Below are positions 1-9,289 of a DNA stretch of 64,000 bases, one piece after another (within the stretch, counting starts at the first letter, position 1; every line of letters begins with the position of its first letter). Source of the DNA: Microglena sp. YARC (Eukaryota; Chlorophyta; Chlorophyceae; Chlamydomonadales; Chlamydomonadaceae); NCBI GenBank assembly GCA_022414725.1, contig CM039462.1:37177456-37241455 (forward strand). Direction: 5' to 3'. The notes under the pieces were generated by a model. The model did no database searches, was not told the DNA's origin, and worked only from the letters and a program-made list of their open reading frames with translations. A program made the translations under genes and the position numbers.

Positions 1-362
1 AGGTTTCTGATTTTCTATTTTTGTTTGGTGGGGGTGATCACAGTGGTGGGGGTGGGAGGTGGTGGAAGTGTTCATGGTAGAGGTGGTGGCCATGGTGGAG
101 GTGATGGTATAGATGCATTCAGGTGGGCCAGGGCACGCCTGCGAATATATGGCCCAGCAACCCGCATACATATATTGGTTTCTGATTGTATATTTTTGTT
201 TGGTGGGGGTGATCACAGTGGTGATGGTTTGTTTGTTTGGTGGTGGTGGTGGTGGTGGTGGTGGTGGGGTAATGGTGGTGGTGGTTATACACGCCCAGCA
301 TTCTGATGCGTGAGGGCACGCCTGCGAATATATGGCTCAGCAACCTGCACACATATTTTGGA
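1..362. repeat. TGG-rich microsatellite with an imperfect direct repeat
   Basis: A GT-rich stretch ending in a pure TGG run near 238-268. The segment starting at position 2 (ggtttctgattttc) recurs at about 178 (ggtttctgattgta) together with tttgtttggtgggggtgatc, giving an imperfect direct repeat of about 177 bp. Open frames here are only Gly/Trp or His/Thr runs. I see no gene. Confidence 0.85.
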
Positions 363-765
363 ACTCACCTCTCTCATTTGTACCGCCGTGCAAACCCTAG
401 TTGGTTAGCTCAACTCACCTCTCTCATTTCTATCGCCGTGTAAACCCTAGTTGGTTAGCTCAGCTCACCTCTCTCATTTCTATCGCCGTGTAAACCCTAG
501 TTGGTTAGCTCAACTCACCTCTCTCATTTCTATCGCCGTGTAAACCCTAGTTGGTTAGCTCAACTCACCTCTCTCATTTCTATCGCCGTGTAAACCCTGG
601 TTGGTTAGCTCAACTCACCTCTCTCATTTCTATCGCCGTGTAAACCCTAGTTGGTTAGCTCAACTCACCTCTCTCATTTCTATCGCCGTGTAAACCCTAG
701 TTGGTTATCTCAACTCACCTCTCTCATTTCTATCGCCGTCTGAACCCTAGTTGGAACGCCAAGAT
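363..765. repeat. 50-bp minisatellite, about 8 copies
   Basis: A 50-bp unit containing ctctcatttctatcgccgtg then taaaccctagttggttag is repeated about eight times with almost no divergence. The first and last copies carry substitutions, for example tctgaaccctag near 740. Each unit contains one AAACCCTA, a permutation of the plant-type telomere heptamer, but as a single occurrence per 50 bp, so this is not a telomere. Confidence 0.95.
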
Positions 766-779
766 ACTCTAGTGCTGCC

Positions 780-2870
780 TGCAGATGGTGGGTTGGGTTG
801 CGGTGGGGATGAGAGGGTGGGTGGGTGGGGAGTCTATTGCTGGTAAGTGGGTGCTGGTGGGTGGGTCGGGGGGGGGGGGGGGGGGAGGGGTCTAGTGTTG
901 GTAGGTGGGTGGGTTGGGTGGGTGGATGGGGTGGGGGGGGGTCAGCTTTGCCTGCAGAGGGTGGGTTGGGTTGCGGTGGTGTGGGGATGAGAGGGTGTGT
1001 GTGTGTGGGTGGGTGGGGGCGGATGGGTGTGGGGGGGGTGAGTGTGGTGTGTGTGGGGGGGGGGGGTGGGGGGGGGGGGATGGGTGGGTGGGTGGGTGGG
1101 TGGGGGGGGGGGGGGTGAGTGTGGTGGGTGGGTGTGTGTGTGGTGGGTGGGTGGGCGGGTAGGTGGGCGGGTGGGAGGGTGGGTGGGTGGGTGGGTCTTT
1201 GCTGGTCGGTGGATGAGATGGGTGGGTGCTGGTGGGTGGGGTCGCGGTGGGGTGGGGTGGTTCAGGTTTGCCTGCAGAGGGTGGGCGGGTGGGTGGGGTG
1301 GGGTGGTTCAGGTTTGCCTGCAGAGGGTGGGCGGGTGGGTGGGGTGGGGTGGTTCAGCTTTGCCTGCAGAGGGTGGGCGGGTGGGGGGGGTGGGTGGGGG
1401 GTGGGGGTGGGGTGGTTCAGGTTTGCCTGCAGAGGGTGGGCGGGTGGGTGGGGTGGTTCAGCTTTGGGTGCCTGGGAGCCTGCAGGGGGTGGGTGTGGGG
1501 GTGGGTGTGGGTGTGGGGGTGAGGGTGAGTGGGGGAAGTGGTGTGGGAGCCTTGGGAGCCTGCAGAGGGTGGGTGGGTGGGTGTGGTGGGTGGGGGGGTG
1601 GGGTGAGTGGGGGAAGTGGTGTGGGGGTGTGTGGGGGTGGGGGTGGGTGCGGATAGGGGGTCTAGTGCTGCCTGAATAGGGTGGGTGGGGGTCTAGTGCT
1701 GGTTGGTGGGTGGGTGGGGTGGAGTGTGGGGTGAAGGGTGTAGGGTGTGGGGGGTGGGAGTCTAGTGCTGCCTGAAGAGGGTGGGTGGGGTCTAGTGCTG
1801 GTTGGTGGGTGGGTGGGGTGGAGTGTGGGGTGTGGGGTGTAGGGTGTGGGGGGTGGGAGTCTAGTGCTGCCTGCAGAGGGTGGGTGGGGGTCTAGTGCTG
1901 GTTGGTGGGTGGGTGGGGTGGAGTGTGGGGTGAAGGGTGTAGGGTGTGGGGGTGGGAGTCAAGTGCTGCCTGCAGAGGGTGGGTGGGGGTCTAGTGCTGG
2001 TTGGTGGGTGGGTGGGGTGGAGTGTGGGGTGAAGGGTGTAGGGTGTGGGGGGTGGGAGTCTAGTGCTGCCTGCAGAGGGTGGGTGGGGGTCTAGTGCTGG
2101 TTGGTGGGTGGGTGGGGTGGAGTGTGGGGTGAAGGGTGTAGGGTGTGGGGGGTGGGAGTCTAGTGCTGCCTGCAGAGCGTGGTTGGGGGTCTAGTGCTGG
2201 TGGATCAATGGGTCTAGTGCTGGTTGATGGGTAGGTGGGGTGGAGTGTGGGGTGTGGGGGGGGAGTCTAGGGCTGCCTGCAGAGGGTGGGTGGGGGTCTA
2301 GTGCTGGTGGATCAATGGGTCTAGTGCTGGTTGGTGGGTGGGTGGGGTGGAGTGTGGGGTGAAGGGTGTGGGGGTAGGAGTCTAGGGCTGCCTGCAGAGG
2401 GTGGGTGGGGTCTAGTGCTGGTGGATCAATGGGTCTAGTGCTGGTTGGTGGGTGGGTGGGGTGGGGTGTGGGGTGAAGGGTGTGGGGGTAGGAGTCTAGG
2501 GCTGCCTGCAGAGGGTGGGTGGGGGTCTAGTGCTGGTGGATCAATGGGTCTAGTGCTGGTTGGTGGGTGGGTGGGGTGGAGTGTGGGGTGAAGGGTGTGG
2601 GGGGGAGTCTAGGGCTGCCTGCAGAGGGTGGGTGGGGGTCTAGTGCTGGTGGATCAATGGGTCTAGTGCTGGTTGGTGGGTGGGTGGGGTGAGGTGTGGG
2701 GTGAAGGGTGTGGGGGGGGGAGTCTAGGGCTACCTGCAGAGGGTGGGTGGGGGTGGTGTGTGGGGTGTGGGGTGTGTGGGGTGGAGTTTGGGGTGGAGTG
2801 TGGGGTGTGGGGTGTGTGTGGGGGGTGGGGGGGGGGGAGTCTAGGGCTGCCTGCAGAGGGTGGATAAGAA
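780..2870. repeat. G-rich minisatellite array with strong G-quadruplex potential
   Basis: The plus strand is dominated by GGGTGGGTGGGG-type runs, punctuated by a conserved block ctgcctgcagagggtgggtg and by gtctagtgctgg. In the right half (about 2,308-2,650) the unit is regular at about 113 bp, marked by tggatcaatgggtctag. Further left the units are shorter and more degenerate. All long frames across it are Gly/Val/Trp or Pro/His runs and are rejected as genes. Four or more G3+ runs with short loops occur repeatedly, so quadruplex formation on the plus strand is plausible. Confidence 0.93.
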
Positions 2871-2888
2871 GTGGGTTAGATTTAGGAT

Positions 2889-3826
2889 AAGGCAGACACA
2901 CAAAGAGCACCCACAACTTAGTAACGGCAATATGATAGCACATGATAGCATGCCATCGTATGACAGACAGCCACACGCACACACAGGCACAACAGCCACA
3001 AACACACACACTCACACATGAAAGCACAACACACATGAACACAGAAACACAGAAATACCAAACACACACGGACACACATACAAGCACAACACACACAGAA
3101 CACACACATACATAAAAGCACAACACACACAAACACAGAACACACACATGCTTACAAGCACAACACACACACAAACACAGAACACACACATGCATACAAG
3201 CACAACACACACACATGCATACAAGCACAACACACACACAAACACAGAACACACACATACAAACAAGCACAACACACACACAAACACAGAACACACACAT
3301 GCATACAAGCACAACACACACACATGCATACAAGCACAACACACACACAAACACAGAACACACACATGCATACAAGCACAACACACACACAAACACAGAA
3401 CACACACATGCATACAAGCACAACACACACACAAACACAGAACACACACATACATACAAGCACAACACACACAAACACAGAACACACACATGCATACAAG
3501 CACAACACACACACAAACACAGAACACACACATACATACAAGCACAACACACACACAAACACAGAACACACACATACATACAAGCACAACACACACACAA
3601 ACACAGAACACACACATACATACAAGCACAACACACACACAAACACAGAACACACACATACATACAAGCACAACACACACAAACACAGAACACACACATG
3701 CATACAAGCACAACACACACAAACACAGATCACACACATACATACAAGCACAACACACACACAAACACAGAACACACACATACATACAAGCACAACACAC
3801 ACACAAACACAGACGAACACAGAAAT
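2889..3826. repeat. CA-rich 38-42 bp satellite in the UMP kinase intron
   Basis: Tandem copies of a unit containing acacagaacacacacat, then gcatacaagcacaacaca; the spacing between successive catgcatacaag blocks at 3,365 and 3,407 is 42 bp, and other units are 38 bp. It lies directly downstream (minus-strand sense) of the splice donor of the kinase exon and so probably lies inside its intron. Six-frame reading gives long Cys/Val or His/Thr frames that are repeat artefacts. Confidence 0.93.
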
Positions 3827-3837
3827 ACAGAAACCAC

Positions 3838-3962
3838 CTGAAGTTGCAAGGAGTTCATAACTGTCGCCAACACTCCCACATAGTCTGCAGTCGCCCTCTC
3901 TAGGCCCTTGTGCTTGGCCGAAGCCCCCCTGATGTGCTTTCCGCCCCCCCACCACAATAGCC
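3838..3962 (-). pseudogene. Duplicated 3' fragment of the UMP kinase exon
   Basis: Minus-strand translation gives a second, diverged copy of the end of the kinase exon: [19 protein letters not shown] followed by [17 protein letters not shown], ending at the same splice-donor position (cttcag then gtggtt). Compared with the main exon it has KHIRG instead of NYFRG and V instead of M before LATVMN. It sits about 190 bp downstream of the main exon end, with CA-rich intron sequence between. It is probably a local tandem duplication of exon end plus intron start and is not obviously usable as an extra exon. Confidence 0.75.
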
Positions 3963-4035
3963 ACACAGCACACACACACTAACACACACGAGCACAGAAA
4001 TACAGAACCCACCAACACAGAAATACAGAACCTAC

Positions 4036-4980
4036 TTGAAGTTGCAAGGAGTTCATAACTGTCGCCAACATTCCCACGTAGTCTGCAGTCGCCCTCTCTA
4101 GGCCCTTGTGTGCGGCCGTAGCCCCCCTGAAGTAGTTCCCGCCCCCCACCACAACTGCCACTTTCATTCCTGAAGCTGCCACCTCAGCGATCTCTTGTGC
4201 GATCCAGTTCATCATATCAGGGTCTACGCCTGAACCCCGATCTCCACTCAGCGCCTCCCCGCTGAGTTTTAGCATGACGGTACCGTACCGCAAGTCCCTC
4301 CTGGTAGGTGAGCTGCTGGTGGTGCTAGCTGGCCCGGCGTCCCTGGAAGGGGGGCTTAGGTCACGAGTAAGCTGCTCCAGGGAGGTTGTGGAGGGTAACC
4401 ATGAGGCTTGGATGGATCCGGAGGCGGAGAAGGAGGATGGGGTGTCAGCGTGTGGAGAAAATAGGTCAGCGACATCAATGCCTTGGGCCATCTGGGCATC
4501 AAAATCCACCAGGCTGTCAATGCTTTCGATGGATAGGCTGTCTGCCAGGCTGTCAATAGACCCGTCCACCTGGGAATCAAAATCCATCAGGCTATCTCCT
4601 TTGGTGCAGGGTATGCATCGGGGGGCAAGGGGGCTGCGGACGGGGCTAAGGGGACGCTGGCAGGGGCTGCTCCGGAGCGCATGGGCAGGGGGGGGGCTGA
4701 GTGTGCGTGGGGGGAGGGGGGGGGCTGTTGACGGGGCTGGAACTCTTGAGCATGTGCTGCTTACACTGAAATGAGTAGGGAATGCGCTCCTGCGGGATTG
4801 TGGAGATGGTATGCAGCTGTCAGATGGTTGCCCATGGTTGACACCCCCAACACAAAAGGGCTCAAAAGGGCTCAAAAGGGGAGGAGAGGAGGGGGCATGC
4901 AAGGTTTGGGAGTTTCTGACCATGGGCAGTGGACGATTCGACAGTTCATGGCATGCATGCAGACTGAATTGCTGGTCCAT
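4036..4980 (-). CDS. UMP kinase (PyrH-type, probably plastid-targeted), 5' exon
   Basis: The C-terminal part of this minus-strand open frame matches the bacterial/plastid UMP kinase of the amino-acid-kinase fold, which phosphorylates UMP to UDP. Visible motifs in order are [13 protein letters not shown], the nucleotide-binding [11 protein letters not shown], and [17 protein letters not shown]. This covers roughly the first 110 residues of a ~240-residue family domain. The exon ends at 4036 with donor GTAGGT, so the rest of the domain must lie in later exons beyond the satellite or outside the window. The long Ser/Pro-rich N-terminus (after a Ser/Arg stretch [16 protein letters not shown]) could hold a transit peptide. 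The true start is uncertain: in-frame Met codons lie at 4980 and about 4923, inside the upstream tandem repeat. Nuclear host gene; the kinase call is strong, the gene model is partial. Confidence 0.8.
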
Positions 4981-5330
4981 TGCTTCTTACATCCCCAACA
5001 CAATGGGCTCAAGAGGGGAGGAGAGGAGGGGGGCATGCAAGGTTTGGGAGTTTTCCGACCAAGGGCAGTGGACGATTCGACAGTTCATGGCATGCATGCA
5101 GACTGAATTGCTGGTCCATTGCTTCTTACATCCCCAACACAATGGGCTGGAAGAGGAGAGGAGGGGGCATGCAAGGTTTGGGAGTTTCCGACAATGGGCA
5201 AAATCGACGATTTGACAGGTCATGGCATGCATGCGGACTGAATTGCTGGTCGATTGTTTATAACATCCCCAACACAATCGGCGCAAGCAGGGAGGAGAAG
5301 AGGGGGGCATGCAAGGCTGGGGAGTTTTCA
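4845..5330. repeat. ~140-bp tandem repeat, about 4 copies, at the 5' end of the kinase gene
   Basis: Units contain ccccaacacaatgggctc, a purine block gaggagaggaggggggcatg, then gacgattcgacagttcat and agactgaattgctggtc. The cccaacacaa anchor falls near 4,849, 4,993, 5,133 and 5,266, giving spacings of about 144, 140 and 133 bp. It overlaps the 5' end of the kinase frame, so the transcription start and first codons may lie in or just downstream of this array. Confidence 0.9.
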
Positions 5331-5339
5331 GCATGTAGT

Positions 5340-6545
5340 ATTTGCTGATACAGTTTCGAGGAAACTTGCGCATCAAATCGACTGTGCATTAAGTGAATGC
5401 GGAAACGAAACATCTCGAAGATTGCTAAATCGGTTGAGTTTTCGGCACAGCGGCAGTAGCGGTGGGAGGATAGGATAATGATAAGGTTTCGTCATCTTGA
5501 TGCCCTACTGAATTATATTCGTGCCCGCAGTTTGATGAATACGCAAAAAGTATCAAGGGGTACATATGCACATGACAGACAAGAGATATGAATGACGACA
5601 TGGTGTAAGGTCGAGGTGGATAGAAACGACACCCTAGTCATTCGTGACTGGCTGTTTTTAGTAGTTGACAGTTCACAATTCTCCAGTTCACGACGCGCAG
5701 ACAAAACGAAAACATTCGGATGGGTTTTCAATCGCTTCCCCGCGATGCGTAAGGAAAGGGGTGGGGAGGGGAGCGGGGCTGGGGAGTTGCACAGGTCATC
5801 GGACTGGAGACAGCAGAGTTTCTAGCAACTTTCGATTAACAATTCAACACTCTCATGGCATTGTGTTATATAGAGTGTGGTGCAGTAGCGATTAAACTGC
5901 CCATGTCTTATCGGCCCGCATACGGTGCGCAGCCTGAATGCTGATATACGATGCAACTTAACGATAAGACCAATCCGCCAGTGATGGGATAACGGAATAG
6001 AGATTCCGGTGCTTTTCCCGTTGGCCTCGTAGATGATGGTGATGATGTCTGGTGGGTGTGGCCAGGTGTGGCGTACATGGGTACATGCGCAGGCACTGGC
6101 ATGGGGGTGGGCATGGGCATGGGGACGACTTTTCAAGCTTGCCCCCTGTTGATGTTTAAGGGAGGGATTCCATCGGAGCTGCCACCGGACTGTTATCCTG
6201 TGGTCCGTGGCATGGGGTTGGTCGGCACTTACAAATGCATGGTGTCGGTGCCTGGGGTCCTACGATTGTCAATCCGCTACGGTGATTCCTGTTTCCTGCG
6301 TAGCTGAATAGGGACTGTAAAGGTAAAGCAGGCGGGAGTTTGGGCGTGTGTAGTAGGGGACTGAAGGTGATATGTGCCTGGGGCGCGATGACGATAAGCT
6401 TGACAACGGCGGCCAACCTCCCCGCCAACCTCTGGCCTGACGCGGCCTGACGGGCCTGAAAGTGTCGTGTCAGTCGCGTCTCTAGCTAGAGGCAGGCTGA
6501 CTCGGGCAGGCTGCAACAACGCCGATAAATTTCACGCTCAGGTAG
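5340..6545. other. No gene recognised
   Basis: Short open frames only, on both strands, none with family motifs. Base composition is moderate, with a G-rich stretch near 5,750-5,800 and a repeated ggcatggg pattern near 6,090-6,125. I see nothing I can support as a gene. Confidence 0.6.
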
Positions 6546-6570
6546 TTAGGGGTAGGTCACACTGCTCTTG

Positions 6571-6674
6571 CTTTTGGTCGATTTAGCTTTTGCTTTTGGT
6601 CCGATTTTGGCCCGATTTTGGTGGGGACCAAAAGCGACCAAAATCGGACCAAAAGCAGACCAAAAGCTGAATCG
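6571..6674. repeat. Long imperfect inverted repeat (hairpin)
   Basis: The left arm starts cttttggtcgatttagcttt at 6571 and the right arm ends agctgaatcg at about 6674. Arms of about 50 nt built from cttttggtccgattttgg and its complement face each other across a tiny loop near gtggggacc. A further copy of the arm follows near 6,705-6,735 (ccgattttgctttcgatttt). The structure resembles a foldback element or a self-complementary satellite remnant. Confidence 0.8.
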
Positions 6675-6739
6675 AAAGCAAAATCTGGTCCTCGAGACAA
6701 TTTATTGATCCGATTTTGCTTTCGATTTTACTTTTGGTC

Positions 6740-7400
6740 AGGTACTTAAATACAGTAGTATAACTGATTGTTTTTAAGTCTAAAAGCTGTAATGTTTTTG
6801 AACTGATGACAATTTTTTGACAGCCCCCAAAGTGCCGATGCCTTCAAAAAATGTGCGCTGTCAAAAAAGCGCACTTGCCTTTGAAAAAGTGTACTCGCAC
6901 CAGTTTTTTTAGTTCGCTTTTGTTTATTTTGCACGACCTGCAGGACCTGCAAGGTACTAGGACCTGGAGGATCTGCAGGGAGCTGGGAGCTGGGAGCTGG
7001 GAGCCGGGAGCTGCCCGCAGCAGGGACGGGGCTACAGGGAGCTGCAAGTAGGGAGACTTGATAGTGGAAACAATACAGATGTGGGAACCTCTGTTACAAC
7101 CTCTGTTAAAATTATATGACCAAATCGTCAATTAATAATAGTAAGAAAAGAAATCCAAGTTGCTTGCCAGAGGGATGTAGCCAAGTTCAATTGGGAAATA
7201 ATGTAGCAATTCGCTTGCTGGGAACATCTTATGAAGTACCAAGTAGGAATAATGTACAAATTAAAATTCAACCTCTCAAGTCTTGCTACATAGGAAATAC
7301 GACGAGGTTCCTGAATCCATGTTACCAAGTGACAATCTCTCTCGTGGGTACCGCACAAGTAATGTGCCAACAACATGCCACACAAAAATCAGTATAGCCA
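6740..7400. other. No gene recognised; short GGGAGCT direct repeats
   Basis: About 6,975-7,010 holds four or five copies of a gctggga heptamer. The rest is AT-rich with short frames lacking recognisable motifs. Confidence 0.55.
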
Positions 7401-7405
7401 TCTAG

Positions 7406-8230
7406 CTAGGGGGGTTCTGGCTCATGTTTGGCATGAATGGACCACCCATCATCCCAGGCGTACCCCCAGACATAAGCCTGTGTGGCACCACCCATCATCC
7501 CAGCCCCATTGTGTGGGGTGGACATCGCAGGACCCATCATCCCACCCCCATTGTGTGGGGTGGAGCTGCCAGGAATGGAGGGGTTCATGCCCATCATCGC
7601 ATTGCCCCCTCCAAAAATATTGGCAATCATGAGAGTGGTCTGCCGGTTCACCTCTGACATGTGTGACATCATCTCCAACCGGTTTTCACTCTTCTCCCTC
7701 CTCTCTCTCTCCCTCCTCTCTCTATCCTCCCTTTCTCTCTCCTCCCTCCTCTCCTGCTTCCTCTCCTCCCTCCTCTCATTATACAGCCTCTGCTCCTCCT
7801 TCCTCTCCATGTCTCTGTCCTCCTTCGACTTCTCCCTCCTATCATCCCTAGCCTGCCTAGTCTGGTCTTGGGACAGCAAAATGCTTTGGAAACTACGCAC
7901 AGCCCCAGACCCAGTGCCCGGTTTGGAGGATGTGTGAACAGGGTTTTGCGTGGGGTGTGGGGCCTTGTCAGGTGATCTCACCTCCCCATCCTCCTCCTCC
8001 TCTACAGGCCTACTGGCCTTGCTACTCTTCCGTGATATCACTTTCCCCACTCCCTCAGAGCACGTCCCCTGGGGTAGCTCCGAGCCATCAAGCACACCAA
8101 CTCCTAGGGGACATTACGCCGAATGGGTCTTGAAGAGTTCCACCCACAGCCCCAAATGCATCCACCCTTTCTTTTCAAGGGACATGGCCTCTAAGTCCTT
8201 CAACTCAAGTGCCATGCCAGTGACACGTGT
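7406..8230 (-). CDS. Charged coiled-coil protein, possibly a PIF/Harbinger accessory (Myb-like) protein C-terminus
   Basis: The minus-strand open frame of 229 codons (7406-8095) encodes an acidic stretch (VEEEEDGEVRSP), then about 60 residues of Arg/Glu-rich coiled coil (EERKQERREEREREDRER), a segment MSHMSEVNRQTTLMIANIFG, and a Gly/Met/Pro-rich tail with two imperfect SSTPHNGGGMMG-like repeats. Upstream, to about 8,230, another frame adds LKDLEAMSLEKKGWMHLGLW and probably belongs to the same protein after a frameshift or intron. The layout (DNA-binding head, charged coiled coil) resembles trihelix/Myb-like proteins that accompany PIF/Harbinger transposons, which fits the transposase scrap next door, but no DNA-binding domain is visible. 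The family call is inference. Confidence 0.4.
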
Positions 8231-8271
8231 CGTGGTCGTGGGTGCACCCTCTCGGTCGATTTAGGCTACTG

Positions 8272-8454
8272 TACAGTACACGTCTTCGAGAACCTGTCAC
8301 TGCGGTCAAGCTTTCTCGGATATGCTGTGCCTTGCACAACTTCTTGGAGCGTAGGCATCCTTATTCTCAATACATGGGAGAGGATATAGTTACATACTCA
8401 GCAAAAATCAATGCCGAGACTGAACAGCGCCGAGGCAGCTGGACAGTTTTATAA
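8272..8454 (+). pseudogene. PIF/Harbinger-type transposase, C-terminal fragment
   Basis: The plus-strand frame reads VKLSRICCALHNFLERRHPY and then a charged tail ending at a stop. The ICCALHNFL signature is typical of the C-terminal end of DDE_Tnp_4 (Harbinger) transposases, where a Cys/Leu-His-Asn block follows the last catalytic acidic residue. The catalytic core is absent: upstream sequence belongs to the oppositely oriented coiled-coil frame. Probably a truncated or rearranged element. Confidence 0.5.
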
Positions 8455-8639
8455 CAGTGAGGGTTTGGGCAACATACCCCTCAGAAACTGGTCCAGGAGG
8501 TGACCTCCAAAAAAGCGTACGAAAGAGCAAATAAAAGGCTTGACAACAAGCAATGCGAACTACAAAGGCAAAGAGAAACTAGCTAATAAAGAGTATATTG
8601 TAGAAGGGCTGCACTATCAATATTCGGGCCCTTTACCGA

Positions 8640-9060
8640 CCCCATTACAGAGGTTTTACAGTGATAAACGCAGTAAACGCTCTGTAAACCTGCACTCTAC
8701 TCCATTTACAGACTGTGGTTACAGACCGTTAACACACTGTTGGGGTACGGTAGAAACGAGCTAAAACGCGCAGGCTGTAAACAGCCTGTAAATGCTTACA
8801 CACTTTGTTACATAGTAGTTACAGACTCTGGTTTACAGACCTCTGTAAACCTTCTGTATGTGTGGCTGTAAACCCTATGTAAGTATGACTGTAAACCCTC
8901 TGTAACGAGGTGTGTATACCCTCTGTAAGTATGGCTGTACACGCTCCGTAACTAGGTGTGTAAACCCTCTGTAACGTGGTCGGTACACCCTATGTACTAG
9001 GTGTGTAAACCTCTGTAGCTGGGTGTGTAAACCATGTGTAGATCTTGTGTAACCAGGCCC
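8640..9060. repeat. Degenerate tandem repeat rich in GTAAACCCTCTGTAA
   Basis: About a dozen diverged copies of a ~25-30 bp unit, with forms such as ctgtaaaccctctgtaac and gaggtgtgtataccctctg. The strand contains many AAACCCT words, but spacing and flanks vary, so it is a decayed minisatellite and not a telomeric tract. Confidence 0.75.
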
Positions 9061-9289
9061 GAAATCCGTTAGTAACCAGGTCGTTGGAATGGGGGGAAAT
9101 GGGGCGCAGCTGCTTTAATTTTTTACACTGCCCTGGGAGGGACGTTTACAAACATATACATATAGGTATCATGACAAGTAGTGCTCGGTGCGACGAGTCA
9201 ATTGATAGAAGCTTACAAGATGCAGTCAACGAAAATATTATAACTTCATTAGAAGGTCCATTCATAGACATACACCTCCCCCCCCCCCC

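Noticed and set aside
3148..3826. CRISPR-like array
   Set aside because: The units are contiguous tandem repeats without unique spacers; the same applies to 363-765 and 44,100-44,800.
2527..4018. Very long overlapping frames on both strands (up to 399 codons)
   Set aside because: They are translations of the G-rich and CA-rich satellites, composed of Cys/Val, His/Thr or Pro/His runs in every frame.
363..9060. Telomere tract
   Set aside because: AAACCCTA words are isolated within longer units and not in a perfect heptamer array.
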